From: DRLZ01 sp036478815
GTDB taxonomy: Bacteria > Pseudomonadota > Gammaproteobacteria > Methylococcales > DRLZ01
Reading direction: 5' to 3'
NCBI GenBank assembly: GCA_036478815.1
Contig: JAZGEP010000208.1
Coordinates: forward strand, 1-20,179
Length of the DNA: 20,179 nt
Position numbers and translations under genes: made by a program. Below are positions 1-6,821 of the stretch, piece after piece. The notes under the pieces are model-generated. The model saw nothing but the letters and a program-made list of their open reading frames with translations, was not told the origin of the DNA and did no database searches. Position 1 is the stretch's first letter. Every line of letters begins with the position of its first letter.

Positions 1-564
1 AAGAATATCCACCACCTCATCCATGCTCCATGACGCTGAAATATGGTCGAAAATTAGACGGTTGGTATTAAAAGCATAGATAGCATCTCCTCCTGCTCCT
101 CCCAAATCTTTGTTTCCATTGCCTTTACTTTTATCCTTAGGATCTCTGGCATTGTAATCACCAACACGAAATCGCATATAGCGAATAATCACATCTGATC
201 GATCAACAATATCAAGTGGATATCCGGCAACTGTAATCCCACCACCGGGAGCGGTTTGTCCAGCAAGCGTGATTCTGTCTGACCTTATTTTCAGTCTAGA
301 GTTCAAATTAATGATGCCACCGATTTCAAACACGACAGTTCGCGCTCCGGTGGCGCTATCCAGAGCGTGGCGCAAAGTTCCAATTGCGCCATCATCCAAC
401 AACTTTGTAACATGGTAAACATCGCCACCACGACCACCTGTTGCATATGCGCCAAACCCTTGAGCACAAGCAAAAGCCTTAACTGGAGCCTTCGGGTGTT
501 TAACCCCACAACCAAGAAGCAGCATAAAAAACGTAATCAATAGACATTGATTTAAAACATGCAT
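1..564 (-). CDS. Pectate-lyase-like (PL1) lipoprotein, partial (C-terminus beyond window)
   Basis: The reverse strand is open from ATG at 564 to base 1 (188 codons, no stop), so only the N-terminal part is present. The start MHVLNQCLLITFFMLLLGCG is a hydrophobic signal ending in LLGC, a lipobox-like site with Cys19, so the product is probably a lipoprotein. The mature part shows hallmarks of family 1 polysaccharide lyases: GFGAYATGGRGGDVYHVT (residues 37-53), TLRHAL, TVVFEIGGIINL (77-88), ITLAGQTAPGGGITVAGYP (98-116), VIIRYMRFRVGD (125-136) and DHISASWSMDE (173-183), the last matching the Ca2+/catalytic region of the parallel beta-helix. The family cleaves pectate or related uronates by beta-elimination; the actual substrate here is unknown. 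No strong Shine-Dalgarno is visible. The family assignment is firm; activity cannot be judged because the C-terminal part is missing. Confidence 0.85.
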   Translation of the reverse strand, partial: MHVLNQCLLITFFMLLLGCGVKHPKAPVKAFACAQGFGAYATGGRGGDVYHVTKLLDDGAIGTLRHALDSATGARTVVFEIGGIINLNSRLKIRSDRITLAGQTAPGGGITVAGYPLDIVDRSDVIIRYMRFRVGDYNARDPKDKSKGNGNKDLGGAGGDAIYAFNTNRLIFDHISASWSMDEVVDIL

Positions 565-692
565 TTGGAATCTCACATTCAAGAAGTTGGATTTAGTTTG
601 CTGAAAAAATGCAGTATTGTGTGTGCAGAATAGATAAATGTTATTAATCTGAGAAACAATCATTAATTTTTTAAATAGGCTGGAGATACTAA

Positions 693-848
693 GGAACGCG
701 CACGAAATAACTTGAACAATTGACGTATCTTTTTGTCTGTTTTCCGCGTTACAGAAACAGTTGCATAGCTCACTATGCGCCTGTTTCTGTGCCTTGAATA
801 CAAACAAAAATCTTACGCCGATTGTCCAAGTTATTTCGTGCGCGTTCC
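693..848. repeat. Palindromic element, TIR type 1, core A (156 bp)
   Basis: The ends GGAACGCGCACGAAATAACT and its inverse at 829-848 form about 28-bp TIRs with one mismatch, and TAA (690-692) and TAA (849-851) flank them as an exact 3-bp duplication. The middle holds a second inverted repeat, CAGAAACAG...CTGTTTCTG around GCATAG-CTCAC-TATGC (core A). There is no coding capacity. The right end supplies the stop codon of the NUDIX gene. Confidence 0.9.
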
Positions 849-1315
849 TAAACTGGTGGATTTTTAAAAAAATCTGTCTGATTAAAATAGGCCTTCATGT
901 TGGAATGAACTTCTGGGTGATTCAGAAGTTCTTCGACTGAAAGCCAGGTGATTTCTGAGTGCTGAACATCAATTTTGATTTTAGGGTTTTCCGACAACAT
1001 AAAAGCATAGCCCAAGGCAACATAGTGAGTATTGATGTTATCCTTATTTAAATAATTGTCTGTATAAATATGATCATACCCCCCTAGAAACCAGCTATTT
1101 TGTTTCTTTAACGTCATGCCAAGCTCTGTTTGTGAGACACGAGCAATCGCATTGTCAAGCGTTTCATTTTTCTTGATTCTTCCACCTGGTGCAAACCAAA
1201 AACCCTTTGCTGGTCGATTTAACCGCTTACCGAGTAAAATTTCTTTATTTTTGTTCTGAATAATTAAGTCAACTGATACCAGCGGTGCTGCATTAATAAT
1301 GTCAATAAATTCCAT
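848..1315 (-). CDS. gmm: GDP-mannose mannosyl hydrolase (NUDIX family)
   Basis: 155-residue NUDIX protein. APLVSVDLIIQNKNKEILLG followed by KRLNRPAKGFWFAPGG (31-46) and the modified NUDIX box GGRIKKNETLDNAIARVSQT, continuing ELGM, match the GDP-mannose mannosyl hydrolase subgroup, which lacks the usual REUXEE helix. INTHYVALGYAF and EVHSNMKAYF are further family hallmarks. Known members hydrolyse GDP-mannose or GDP-glucose to GDP and the free sugar with Mg2+ in the cytoplasm. Length fits the family (about 155-160). The start aligns with the family although it lacks a clear Shine-Dalgarno. The TAG stop is formed by the last C of a palindromic element plus its TA flank, so the final residues NPPV may differ from the ancestral tail. 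No GDP-sugar biosynthesis genes are adjacent. Confidence 0.85.
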   Translation of the reverse strand: MEFIDIINAAPLVSVDLIIQNKNKEILLGKRLNRPAKGFWFAPGGRIKKNETLDNAIARVSQTELGMTLKKQNSWFLGGYDHIYTDNYLNKDNINTHYVALGYAFMLSENPKIKIDVQHSEITWLSVEELLNHPEVHSNMKAYFNQTDFFKNPPV

Positions 1316-1420
1316 ATTGTATTTAAAAGATTTGGAGGAAATTTTATGCTCTTAAGGAGCGAGGATTTAATTCAACCAAAATCCTACATTGCCATTGACA
1401 ATCAAGCACGGAAGTTGAAA

Positions 1421-1579
1421 GACTTGTTTGAGGAATAAAGTTACCAAGATTGCGCAGGATTTTTGTTTCTGACCGAACCATCTCAAAAGGCGCATAGTCA
1501 TTCTACGCAACGATTGGGATTGCGTTGGTCAGGAGCAAAAAGACAAGCAAGGTTGGTAACTTTATTTCGTCAAACCACC
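1421..1579. repeat. Palindromic element, TIR type 2, core B (about 159 bp)
   Basis: The right end CTTTATTTCGTCAAACCACC followed by TAA matches the copy at 10815-10973. The left end (GTTTGAGGAATAAAGTTACC) is inverted to it but degenerate in its outermost bases. The interior carries core B, including GGCGCATAGTCATTCTACGC, nearly identical to the 10815 copy. Confidence 0.85.
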
Positions 1580-1620
1580 TAACTCCACCTCAATACAACA
1601 TTGATATTGATGGAGCACTA

Positions 1621-1712
1621 GGAAGGCTGCCCGAAAATAGAAAGCCTCCTGAGGAACATCTGGCACAAATCAGCTTTCCCTCGCCACGATTTCTATTCTC
1701 GGGCAGCCTTCT
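1621..1712. repeat. Palindromic element, TIR type 3 (short copy, about 92 bp)
   Basis: GGAAGGCTGCCCGAAAATAG at the left is inverted as CTATTCTCGGGCAGCCTTC at the right. CTAG abuts both sides (1618-1621 and 1711-1714), as expected for a YTAR-type target. It is shorter than the sister copies at 6361 and 10155. The right edge overlaps the TAG stop of the reverse-strand gene that ends at 1711. Confidence 0.85.
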
Positions 1713-2139
1713 AGCGTGCAGTCGGAGCCAGTAATTGTTTCAACTTTCTTTGTTGATCAAGAGACCAGATCCGCTGAGGATGGTCAACCAGGAAAACACC
1801 TTCGAAAGCAGGGGATGATCTTAGAAACCAGAAACCATGCTGTCCAACAGTATGACTTATATCGGTACTTACACTAACATTCGGCGAACGTAAAGGTAGG
1901 TCGAGTAATACGACATCGGCCGATTCACCCTTATAGATGTGCTCTACCTTTAAAACACCAAGCAACTTTGGTTTCTGTGTTTCAGGAAATCTGACAGTAG
2001 TTTTACCAATAAAGGTTGCCTTGACAATCACTTCAGACTGATTGGCTAGCTCTTGATCCGTCATTCCAGCCCAAGTTGCGTGAACAGGCTGAACAACAAT
2101 TAAACAAATACTGAATAAAAAGTAGTTAATAAACTTCAA
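1711..2139 (-). CDS. Secreted hypothetical protein (signal peptide, about 142 aa)
   Basis: Not recognised as a named family. From a TTG at 2139 (AAGAG lies a few bases upstream) the product begins MKFINYFLFSICLIVVQPVH, a clean Sec signal peptide ending at VHA, so the mature protein probably begins TWAGMTDQEL and is exported. The mature part has an alternating, beta-rich pattern: ELANQSEVIVKATFIGKTTV, GVLKVEHIYKGES, DVVLLDLPLRSP, QHGFWFLRSS. This pattern occurs in uncharacterised exported proteins that report 'sources of stress' type binding folds, but no function can be assigned. The frame also runs open upstream to an ATG at 2220, but that extension is encoded by the core of a palindromic element (2152-2321) and would bury the signal peptide, so the TTG is preferred. 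The stop overlaps another element at 1711. Both termini are therefore element-bounded. Confidence 0.55.
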   Translation of the reverse strand: MKFINYFLFSICLIVVQPVHATWAGMTDQELANQSEVIVKATFIGKTTVRFPETQKPKLLGVLKVEHIYKGESADVVLLDLPLRSPNVSVSTDISHTVGQHGFWFLRSSPAFEGVFLVDHPQRIWSLDQQRKLKQLLAPTAR

Positions 2140-2151
2140 TTGATGCTCTTG

Positions 2152-2321
2152 GGAAAGGAAAGTCAATAACTTGCAGATTTGGCGTAGACCCGTTTTTGTC
2201 AAATCACTGTTCGTATTCAAGGCAAAGAATCAGGCCCATCGCAGGCTATGTAACTGTTACTACAGCGCAGAAAACGGACAACAAGACAAGCTAAACCTAC
2301 AAGTTATTGAATTTCCATTCC
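2152..2321. repeat. Palindromic element, TIR type 4, core A (about 170 bp)
   Basis: The right end CAAGTTATTGAATTTCCATT, ending CC before TTA, is inverted to the left end GGAAAGGAAAGTCAATAACT. Between them is core A (the AACAGTTACATAG half-hairpin read on the reverse strand, and ACTGTTCGTATTCAAGGC). It lies immediately upstream of the coding part of the 1711-2139 gene and probably replaced its original leader. Confidence 0.75.
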
Positions 2322-2335
2322 TTAATATAAGTAGA

Positions 2336-3079
2336 TTAAGATGCCGCTACATGCTTACGAATTGCTGTAAAAACGCCAAAACCCGATAACATTAACCAAA
2401 ACGCTGCAGGAAGAGGAACTGCAGCCACTCCATATAATTCTCGAATACCAGCGATATCATCAGCCTGCGGACCAACAAAGCTCCTTTGAATAATTGGGTT
2501 CATTAGTGAATCCGTATCAAGACGACCAACATGATCCAGTCCCAAACTGTGTCCGATTTCATGAGTCAACGTGTTAAAGAAAAAACCACCTGTAAAATCA
2601 TCAGCATCCAGTACAAAAGTATCCCCAGTATCAAAGTGAATATCACTTATCGCTGCCTCATTCATTCCCACTGGATTGTTGAAAAAGCTGATAAAGGCAT
2701 GTGCAAGAACATTGCCGACTCCATCTAAGGCATGTCTTCCAATCAAAATATCTGGATCAGCAGCAGTCGTAAATGTAAAAGCAAGATCAGCAACATTTGA
2801 CCAGGAGTCAAACGCTCGACTAACCTCTGTAAAAATAAAATCAGAAGTTTCTCCCGGCAAAAGACTCCCGTCAGTTTCTATTCCACTACCACAAGGATCT
2901 CCATTTTGCCCTACGATTCGACAGCCCAAAACGTCATCCGCATAACCCCAGGTGAGAGAAGCCCCTTGCCCTAGTATTGGTGTACCCCATTTAAATCCAG
3001 ACAATACAAATGCTTGTGCTGAAAATGACGTCAAAATACTTATCAACGCAAATACTTTTAAACAAGAACCGAACTTCAT
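2336..3079 (-). CDS. Matrixin-like zinc metalloprotease with PEP-CTERM-type tail
   Basis: 247 residues from ATG at 3079, which has AGAGGGG just upstream; an upstream ATG at 3142 is less likely because it would precede the signal peptide by 21 residues. Residues 1-23 (MKFGSCLKVFALISILTSFS, then AQA) are a Sec signal. HEIGHSLGLDH (173-183) is the HExxHxxGxxH zinc site of metzincins, and SLMNP (191-195) is the Met-turn; both are expected for a catalytically competent M10A/matrixin-like peptidase. FDSWSNVADLAFT (90-102) matches the conserved matrixin helix. The C-terminus has VPLPAAFWLMLSGFGVF (221-237) followed by RKH, the three-part PEP-CTERM-like signal (motif, membrane helix, basic end), which implies processing by an exosortase/archaeosortase-type enzyme. 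No exosortase gene is in the window. No propeptide Cys switch is evident. The substrate is unknown. Confidence 0.85.
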   Translation of the reverse strand: MKFGSCLKVFALISILTSFSAQAFVLSGFKWGTPILGQGASLTWGYADDVLGCRIVGQNGDPCGSGIETDGSLLPGETSDFIFTEVSRAFDSWSNVADLAFTFTTAADPDILIGRHALDGVGNVLAHAFISFFNNPVGMNEAAISDIHFDTGDTFVLDADDFTGGFFFNTLTHEIGHSLGLDHVGRLDTDSLMNPIIQRSFVGPQADDIAGIRELYGVAAVPLPAAFWLMLSGFGVFTAIRKHVAAS

Positions 3080-3199
3080 ACAAACCCCTCTAGAGTTATA
3101 CAATTTTAGTATTATTTTTTTGGTAATGAATAAACAATGCAAGTGACCCCTGTTTATCGGGTGTTATCAATTAACCTACAACCACCAATCATTCTCGAA

Positions 3200-3246
3200 A
3201 ACACTTATGATTTTACGACTGCTATTTTCAAAATAGCCTAAGTGTT
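3200..3246. repeat. Nested hairpin upstream of the metalloprotease gene
   Basis: AACACTTA (3200-3207) pairs with TAAGTGTT (3239-3246), and inside lies the perfect palindrome CTATTTTCAAAATAG (3222-3236). It sits about 120 bp upstream of the metalloprotease start. It could be regulatory or a repeat relic; no T-run follows. Confidence 0.5.
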
Positions 3247-3302
3247 ACTGGCTCCAGACTAGCAGAGGCTTCTTCTTGATTCCTATGCATACTTCGCGAG
3301 AT

Positions 3303-3433
3303 CACGGTTGCGGTTTTCTAACGCCTGCTTTTGCCAATTGCTGCGTTTCTAAAACAGTTGCATAACCAGCTATAAGCCTACATTTAGCGCCTTGGGCCAT
3401 CAAAAATTAACTCGCGATAAACCCGCAATCGTG
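3303..3433. repeat. Palindromic element with diverged TIR and core A
   Basis: CACGGTTGCGGTTT at the left is inverted, with slight mismatch, to AAACCCGCAATCGTG at the right. The middle resembles core A (AAAACAGTTGCATA ... GCGCCTTG). These TIRs differ from all other families in the window, adding another end type to the same core. Confidence 0.55.
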
Positions 3434-3489
3434 ACAGAACTACAGTCATGAGATATAGAAATATTAACTCTCACCCATCATAAAAACAA

Positions 3490-3514
3490 TGTCTCTATTC
3501 GGAGACAGTTTTTT
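3490..3514. terminator. Terminator-like hairpin
   Basis: TGTCTC and GAGACA form a 6-bp stem with a six-base loop, followed on the + strand by G and six T. The reverse direction also runs into TTGTTTTT, so it could end transcripts from either side, for instance a fetB-like transcript from the right. The stem is short, so this is tentative. Confidence 0.45.
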
Positions 3515-3740
3515 GTTTGAATTCAGGCAAAAACAGGAACGTGCATGAAATAAGGTGCGTAACCGACACTCCGTCAACATAAATATTGACGATTAGTAAG
3601 CAAACCATCTGCTGCGTTGCACACTTCAGTATTAGCCCACATATCTCCCAGCCTGATGAGCCCTCGCTGACTCTTTGAATCAACAAACATTTTTAGTCAG
3701 TCAACAATACACACTGTTATTTCACTCCTTCATAAAAATC

Positions 3741-3797
3741 CTTGTGGATCCATATAGCGACGCGAACATCTCACCATCTGATCAGAAATGCGGACTA
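3741..3797. repeat. 56-bp dispersed repeat, copy 1
   Basis: CTTGTGGATCCATATAGCGA ... CTCACCATCTGATCAGAAAT, ending GCGGACTA. It matches copies at 8194, 16489 and 18059; the core can fold through CTCACC...GGTGAG in the better-preserved copies. Confidence 0.7.
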
Positions 3798-3848
3798 GCC
3801 TCGCTAACTTTGCCATTAGATATGAACTTAAACAATGCTTTTATTTCA

Positions 3849-4562
3849 TCAATACTTTTTTTGATTCGACAAAAATAAAAATAAAGCTGCTGAAATACCC
3901 GCAGAACCATAGAGCATGGTCATGACCATAATCTGATATCTGGCAGCAATTAAAGGTGAAATGCCAGATAATATCTGCCCGGTCATCATTCCTGGTAGCG
4001 AAACCAGACCAACAGCAAACAATGAGTTAGTAATCGGTATAAGCGCTGCCCTAAATGCAATATTTCGAGCTTGTCTATAATCGACTCCACGACTCAGCTC
4101 AGACTCATGACGCTCTGCCGCAAGACTCACCGTATTCATGGCATTCGCGAATATCATACTCGCCAGTGGAATAATATAACTTGGCATATACCAAGGCTCC
4201 AGATTCAAAACACCTTTGACAACAAGTGCTAACGTCAACCCTCCCCCAGTAACAATGGACACAACCACATGTGTGTATATTTTACTATTCTTACAGGTCA
4301 ATTCACGCATGGCTATCCAGCTGGAAATTAATACCATGAGAACCAGTACCAGCGAAACCAGATAAATATTATCTGACTCGAAGAGGTGCATTAACAAATG
4401 ACCTATCAATAGCAATTGAATGAGCATACGCAATAAAGCAAACATGGCATTGCCATGGCTACGCGTCCACACAAACAGGATAATGATCACGACTACTACC
4501 GGGATGAATGACAAGACAAGGCTTGAATCTGAGATCAAAATGACTGGAGTCAATTGGTTCAT
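3849..4562 (-). CDS. fetB: FetB-like (UPF0014/YbbM) ABC-type membrane permease
   Basis: 237 residues from the ATG at 4562 (MNQLTPVILISDSSLVLSFI...), the N-terminus that best fits the family; the frame is open to 4646, but that extension looks non-coding. About six hydrophobic segments are visible. The family-defining region is very well conserved: IIPLASMIFANAMNTVSLA, a cytoplasmic AAERHESELSRG helix, AFRAALIPITNSLFAVGLVS, LPGMMTGQILSG and AARYQIMVMTMLYGSAG. In E. coli FetB works with the ATPase FetA in iron export linked to peroxide resistance. No fetA-like ATPase lies next to it: upstream is a divergent pseudogene and downstream only repeats. Its partner must be elsewhere or absent. Substrate is inferred from the family only. 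Confidence 0.85.
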   Translation of the reverse strand: MNQLTPVILISDSSLVLSFIPVVVVIIILFVWTRSHGNAMFALLRMLIQLLLIGHLLMHLFESDNIYLVSLVLVLMVLISSWIAMRELTCKNSKIYTHVVVSIVTGGGLTLALVVKGVLNLEPWYMPSYIIPLASMIFANAMNTVSLAAERHESELSRGVDYRQARNIAFRAALIPITNSLFAVGLVSLPGMMTGQILSGISPLIAARYQIMVMTMLYGSAGISAALFLFLSNQKKY

Positions 4563-4696
4563 GTTTGGATTATGAGATGGATAGAGATTAATCGATACAA
4601 AAACATCTGATCTGTGACGCCTTACCTGATCATTATGATTTAGCAATATCGATCAATAGACTTGCCTCAATCAATAGAATCCGCAATGATTGTAGA

Positions 4697-5450
4697 ATGA
4701 AATCACTCTCCAAAAATCCCACTGCCACAAACACGGGCCTCTGCAACGCTGAGCAAAGCATACTGTTGGTTATAGATATTCAACAACGATTGACAGCGGT
4801 CATGCCTGAAGAGCAATCAGAAATAATGTTGCAAAACACCCACAGATTGTTGCAAAGCGCTGCCTGCCTGAACATCCCCGTACTTGCTGACAAAACAATA
4901 TCCAAAAGGGCTTGGTAATACACATGCAAGCCTGAAACAAGCTTTTCCTGCCAATACACTCATTTTTGAGAAAACCTGTTTTTCGTGTTGTGCTGCCAAC
5001 GATTTTATCAGCGCACTTCGGGAATCAGGGAAAACCCAGGTACTTATCTCAGACCAGGAAACACATGTCTGTGTATTGCAAACTGCGCTTCAGCTCAAAA
5101 CTGAAGGATTTACTATTTTTGTGGTAGAAGATGCAACCTGTTCACGCTCGGTAACGCATCACTCAAACGCTGTGCTTCGAATGCGACACCATAACATTGA
5201 GATGACTAAGGAATGGAAATTTAATAACTTTGTCATTCTGGCGAAGTAATTTTTACTTCTGATTTAACGATCTCATGAGGACTCTAGTGATTCTATACGA
5301 CGATTGAGATCGTTTAAGCAGGAGGAAAAGGACGAGTCAGAATGATAAAGTTATTGGATTTCCATTCCTTACCACGAGTCAGTCATGTTTGAATGGTTAG
5401 GTGATGCATCGCATCCTGATTTTAAATCACTTTCAATGCTGATTCGGTAA
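4697..5450 (+). pseudogene. Isochorismatase-family cysteine hydrolase, broken by a frameshift and an element insertion
   Basis: The first part (4697-4918) encodes ILLVIDIQQRLTAVMPEE with the catalytic Asp, then NIPVLADKTISKRAW and a stop. One base further on, the frame continues as TKQYPKGLGNTHASLKQAFP, exactly the expected sequence, so one extra base (probably G4889) shifts the frame. The second part has FEKTCFSC (catalytic Lys region) and DQETHVCVLQTAL (catalytic Cys). At 5210 a 159-bp palindromic element interrupts it: the tail EWKFNNFVILAK comes from the element. After the element, 5376-5450 encodes ESVMFEWLGDASHPDFKSLS, then MLIR and stop, the typical C-terminus of this family. Removing the element and one 3-bp flank restores the frame. 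The family contains hydrolases such as nicotinamidase-like enzymes; the substrate is unknown. It lies 6 bp upstream of the HopJ-like gene, which suggests former co-transcription. Confidence 0.85.
5210..5368. repeat. Palindromic element, TIR type 4, core B (159 bp), inside the isochorismatase pseudogene
   Basis: GGAATGGAAATTTAATAACT is inverted to AGTTATTGGATTTCCATTCC, with TAA on the left (5207-5209) and TTA on the right (5369-5371). The TIR extends inward through CATTCTG / CAGAATG. The interior is a diverged core B (GATCTCATGAGG ... CGATTGAGATCGTTTAAGCA). Confidence 0.9.
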
Positions 5451-5456
5451 AACCTG

Positions 5457-5825
5457 ATGACAACGACTCAAACGCTCAATCAATTTCTCACCAATATAAA
5501 AACAGCTCAACTCATCAGTTTTGAGCAAACCATGCAAATTATCGACGAACATTATCAGTTTACACCAACAATGTTTGAAAATGGCCTGGGTGCAGAGATG
5601 ATCATCAATCAACCTGGAACCAATCCAGGCTCTTGCAAAATCTTTGCTTTTGCAAGATTGCATGAATTGAACGAACCACAAACGCTTGGATTATTCGGTG
5701 ATTATTACCATAAAGATGTTCTAAGCAATCCAATGGCAACAGGACATGCCAATATCCGCAATTTTATGAAATATGGTTGGAAAGGGATAAATATGCCTGA
5801 TAATCCACTGCAATTACTCGACTAA
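5457..5825 (+). CDS. HopJ-family protein (type III effector HopJ-like domain)
   Basis: 122 residues. ISFEQTMQIIDEHYQFTPTM (20-39) followed by FENG, PGSCKIFAFARLHEL (56-70), QTLGLFGDYYHKDVL and HANIRNFMKYGWKGI match the HopJ family over its whole length (about 110-120 residues). The name comes from a Pseudomonas syringae effector candidate, but the family is widespread in non-pathogenic proteobacteria and cyanobacteria, where it is a small cytosolic protein of unknown function; no secretion signal or type III genes are seen here. The start is 6 bp after the end of the isochorismatase pseudogene, so the two were probably one operon. No strong Shine-Dalgarno is visible, which suggests translation once depended on coupling to the now broken upstream gene. 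Confidence 0.85.
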   Translation: MTTTQTLNQFLTNIKTAQLISFEQTMQIIDEHYQFTPTMFENGLGAEMIINQPGTNPGSCKIFAFARLHELNEPQTLGLFGDYYHKDVLSNPMATGHANIRNFMKYGWKGINMPDNPLQLLD

Positions 5826-5998
5826 TGGCAACTTTTAGAAATGATAATGAAATAACTTCCGCTGAGTTCTTTCTTTGTTGAATTGTTGTTCGATTGAGAT
5901 GAAAAGCAGGCTTAGAATATTATTGGATTCTCGCTCTTAGTTTTACTTGTCAGAAATAATTTGTGTAATCTCCATCCCAATGTAATAAAGTAGAATTA

Positions 5999-6318
5999 GG
6001 AGCGTGCATGGAATAACTTGAACAATTGACGTAGGCCATTGTTGTCAAATTACTGTTCATATTCAAGGCGCGAAAACAGTCGCATAGTGAGCGATGTAAC
6101 TGTTATCGCAACACCGAAGATGAGCAAAAAGACAAGTGAATTGTTCAAGTTATTCCATGCACGTTTAAGGATTCTATATCAAATAACTCTTGAATCTGAC
6201 GTGTCTTTTGCCTATTTCAGAATTGAGAAAATAGTTGTGTCTCTCTCGATGTGCCTGTTTTGCCTTGAACATGAATGAAAGCCTGCACCAATTGATCAAG
6301 TTATTCCATGCGCGTTCC
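5999..6318. repeat. Double palindromic element, TIR type 1, core A (320 bp)
   Basis: The left end GGAGCGTGCATGGAATAACT follows TTA. An inverted end, AAGTTATTCCATGCACGTTT, falls at about 6146-6165, and a third, AAGTTATTCCATGCGCGTTC, at about 6298-6317. The length is close to two unit lengths (about 160 bp each), and the second unit lacks its own left TIR. This looks like a tandem or nested pair in which the second unit (GTGTCTTTTGCCTATTTCAG ...) is more diverged. Confidence 0.8.
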
Positions 6319-6360
6319 ATATGATTTATTGGCAAGAATAAAAAAATCAGGATGCGCTAG

Positions 6361-6521
6361 GGAGGCTGTCCGAGAAAAGAAAGCCAACTGTGGAAAAGCG
6401 GATTTTGGCTCATTTTTCCGATTAAATGCGTTCAATACAGCAAGTATTCGTCTCATTTAATCGAAAAAATGGACTCAAAACCGCTTTCCTTCGCTACGGT
6501 TTCTATTCTCGGACAGCCTCC
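6361..6521. repeat. Palindromic element, TIR type 3, core C (161 bp)
   Basis: GGAGGCTGTCCGAGAAAAGA is inverted to TTCTATTCTCGGACAGCCTC; CTAG abuts the left side. The interior is itself a palindrome: TCCGATTAAATGCG ... CATTTAATCGAAAAAATGG and GCGGATTTTGG ... CAAAACCGC. It is closely related to the 10155-10314 copy. Confidence 0.9.
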
Positions 6522-6794
6522 TTTTATTGTGTCAAAATACCTGATCATGATTGTGAGCATCATATACACAGTGCATTTGTATATTATCCTAATCGTTACC
6601 ATCCAAAATTCATATTGTTAAACAATAGAGGTCAATACCGAGTGATGTCTATTAAATCCTCACTCCTAAGCAAAAAACATTAATTATTCACGTCTATTTT
6701 ATAAAGACTATATGAGCAGGATTCTTATTGAAGGAAAGCTGCAATAAAAAACCATGATTTTTTCTAAGCAAGTTAAATTTATGATTAAATCTGG

Positions 6795-6800
6795 TATAAA
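6795..6800 (+). promoter_or_regulatory. Possible extended -10 box for the PAS gene
   Basis: TGGTATAAA is an extended -10-like sequence about 27 bp upstream of the PAS start, with an AAGG ribosome site between them. No good -35 box is seen at the right distance, which is acceptable for extended -10 promoters. Weak evidence. Confidence 0.35.
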
Positions 6801-6821
6801 TTATTAAGAGTAAGGCGGCAT

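Larger units (their letters stand above)
3080..3848. other. Gene-free repeat-rich interval
   Basis: I see no convincing gene here. It holds a hairpin at 3200-3246, a core-A-bearing palindrome at 3303-3433, a bidirectional terminator-like hairpin near 3490-3514, a lone type 1 TIR end (AGGAACGTGCATGAAATAA, 3535-3553) without a partner, and a copy of the 56-bp dispersed repeat at 3741-3797. Short open frames here are repeat-derived. Confidence 0.6.
5826..6821. other. Gene-free interval of about 1 kb with nested palindromic elements
   Basis: It contains a degenerate element-like stretch (about 5845-5945, with GAAATAACTTCC and a TTGGATTCTCGCTCTTAG end), the double type 1 element at 5999-6318 and a type 3 element at 6361-6521. 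From 6522 to 6780 the DNA is AT-rich with no recognised feature. Open frames inside are repeat translations, not genes. Confidence 0.6.

Noticed and set aside
303..515. 70-codon reverse-strand open frame
   Set aside because: It is an alternative frame of the PL1 lyase, whose frame encodes clear family motifs.
1346..1438. 30-codon + strand frame with a good ribosome site (GGAGGA) before ATG
   Set aside because: The first third matches a type 6 repeat end and the stop lies in a type 2 TIR, and no protein family is recognised. It could be a gene stump, but this cannot be supported.
2531..3146. Several + strand open frames opposite the metalloprotease gene
   Set aside because: Antisense shadows of a gene with a complete zinc-protease signature.
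3495..3878. Short frames on both strands between the metalloprotease and fetB genes
   Set aside because: They run through a lone TIR end, a 56-bp repeat and a terminator-like hairpin and look like no protein.
5457..5825. Role of the HopJ-like protein as a type III effector
   Set aside because: The family name is historical; no secretion genes are in the window and the family is common in non-pathogens.
6039..6683. Two + strand frames of about 80 codons
   Set aside because: They are translations of the type 1 double element and the type 3 element; similar peptides such as YFYSRTAS recur wherever type 3 elements occur.
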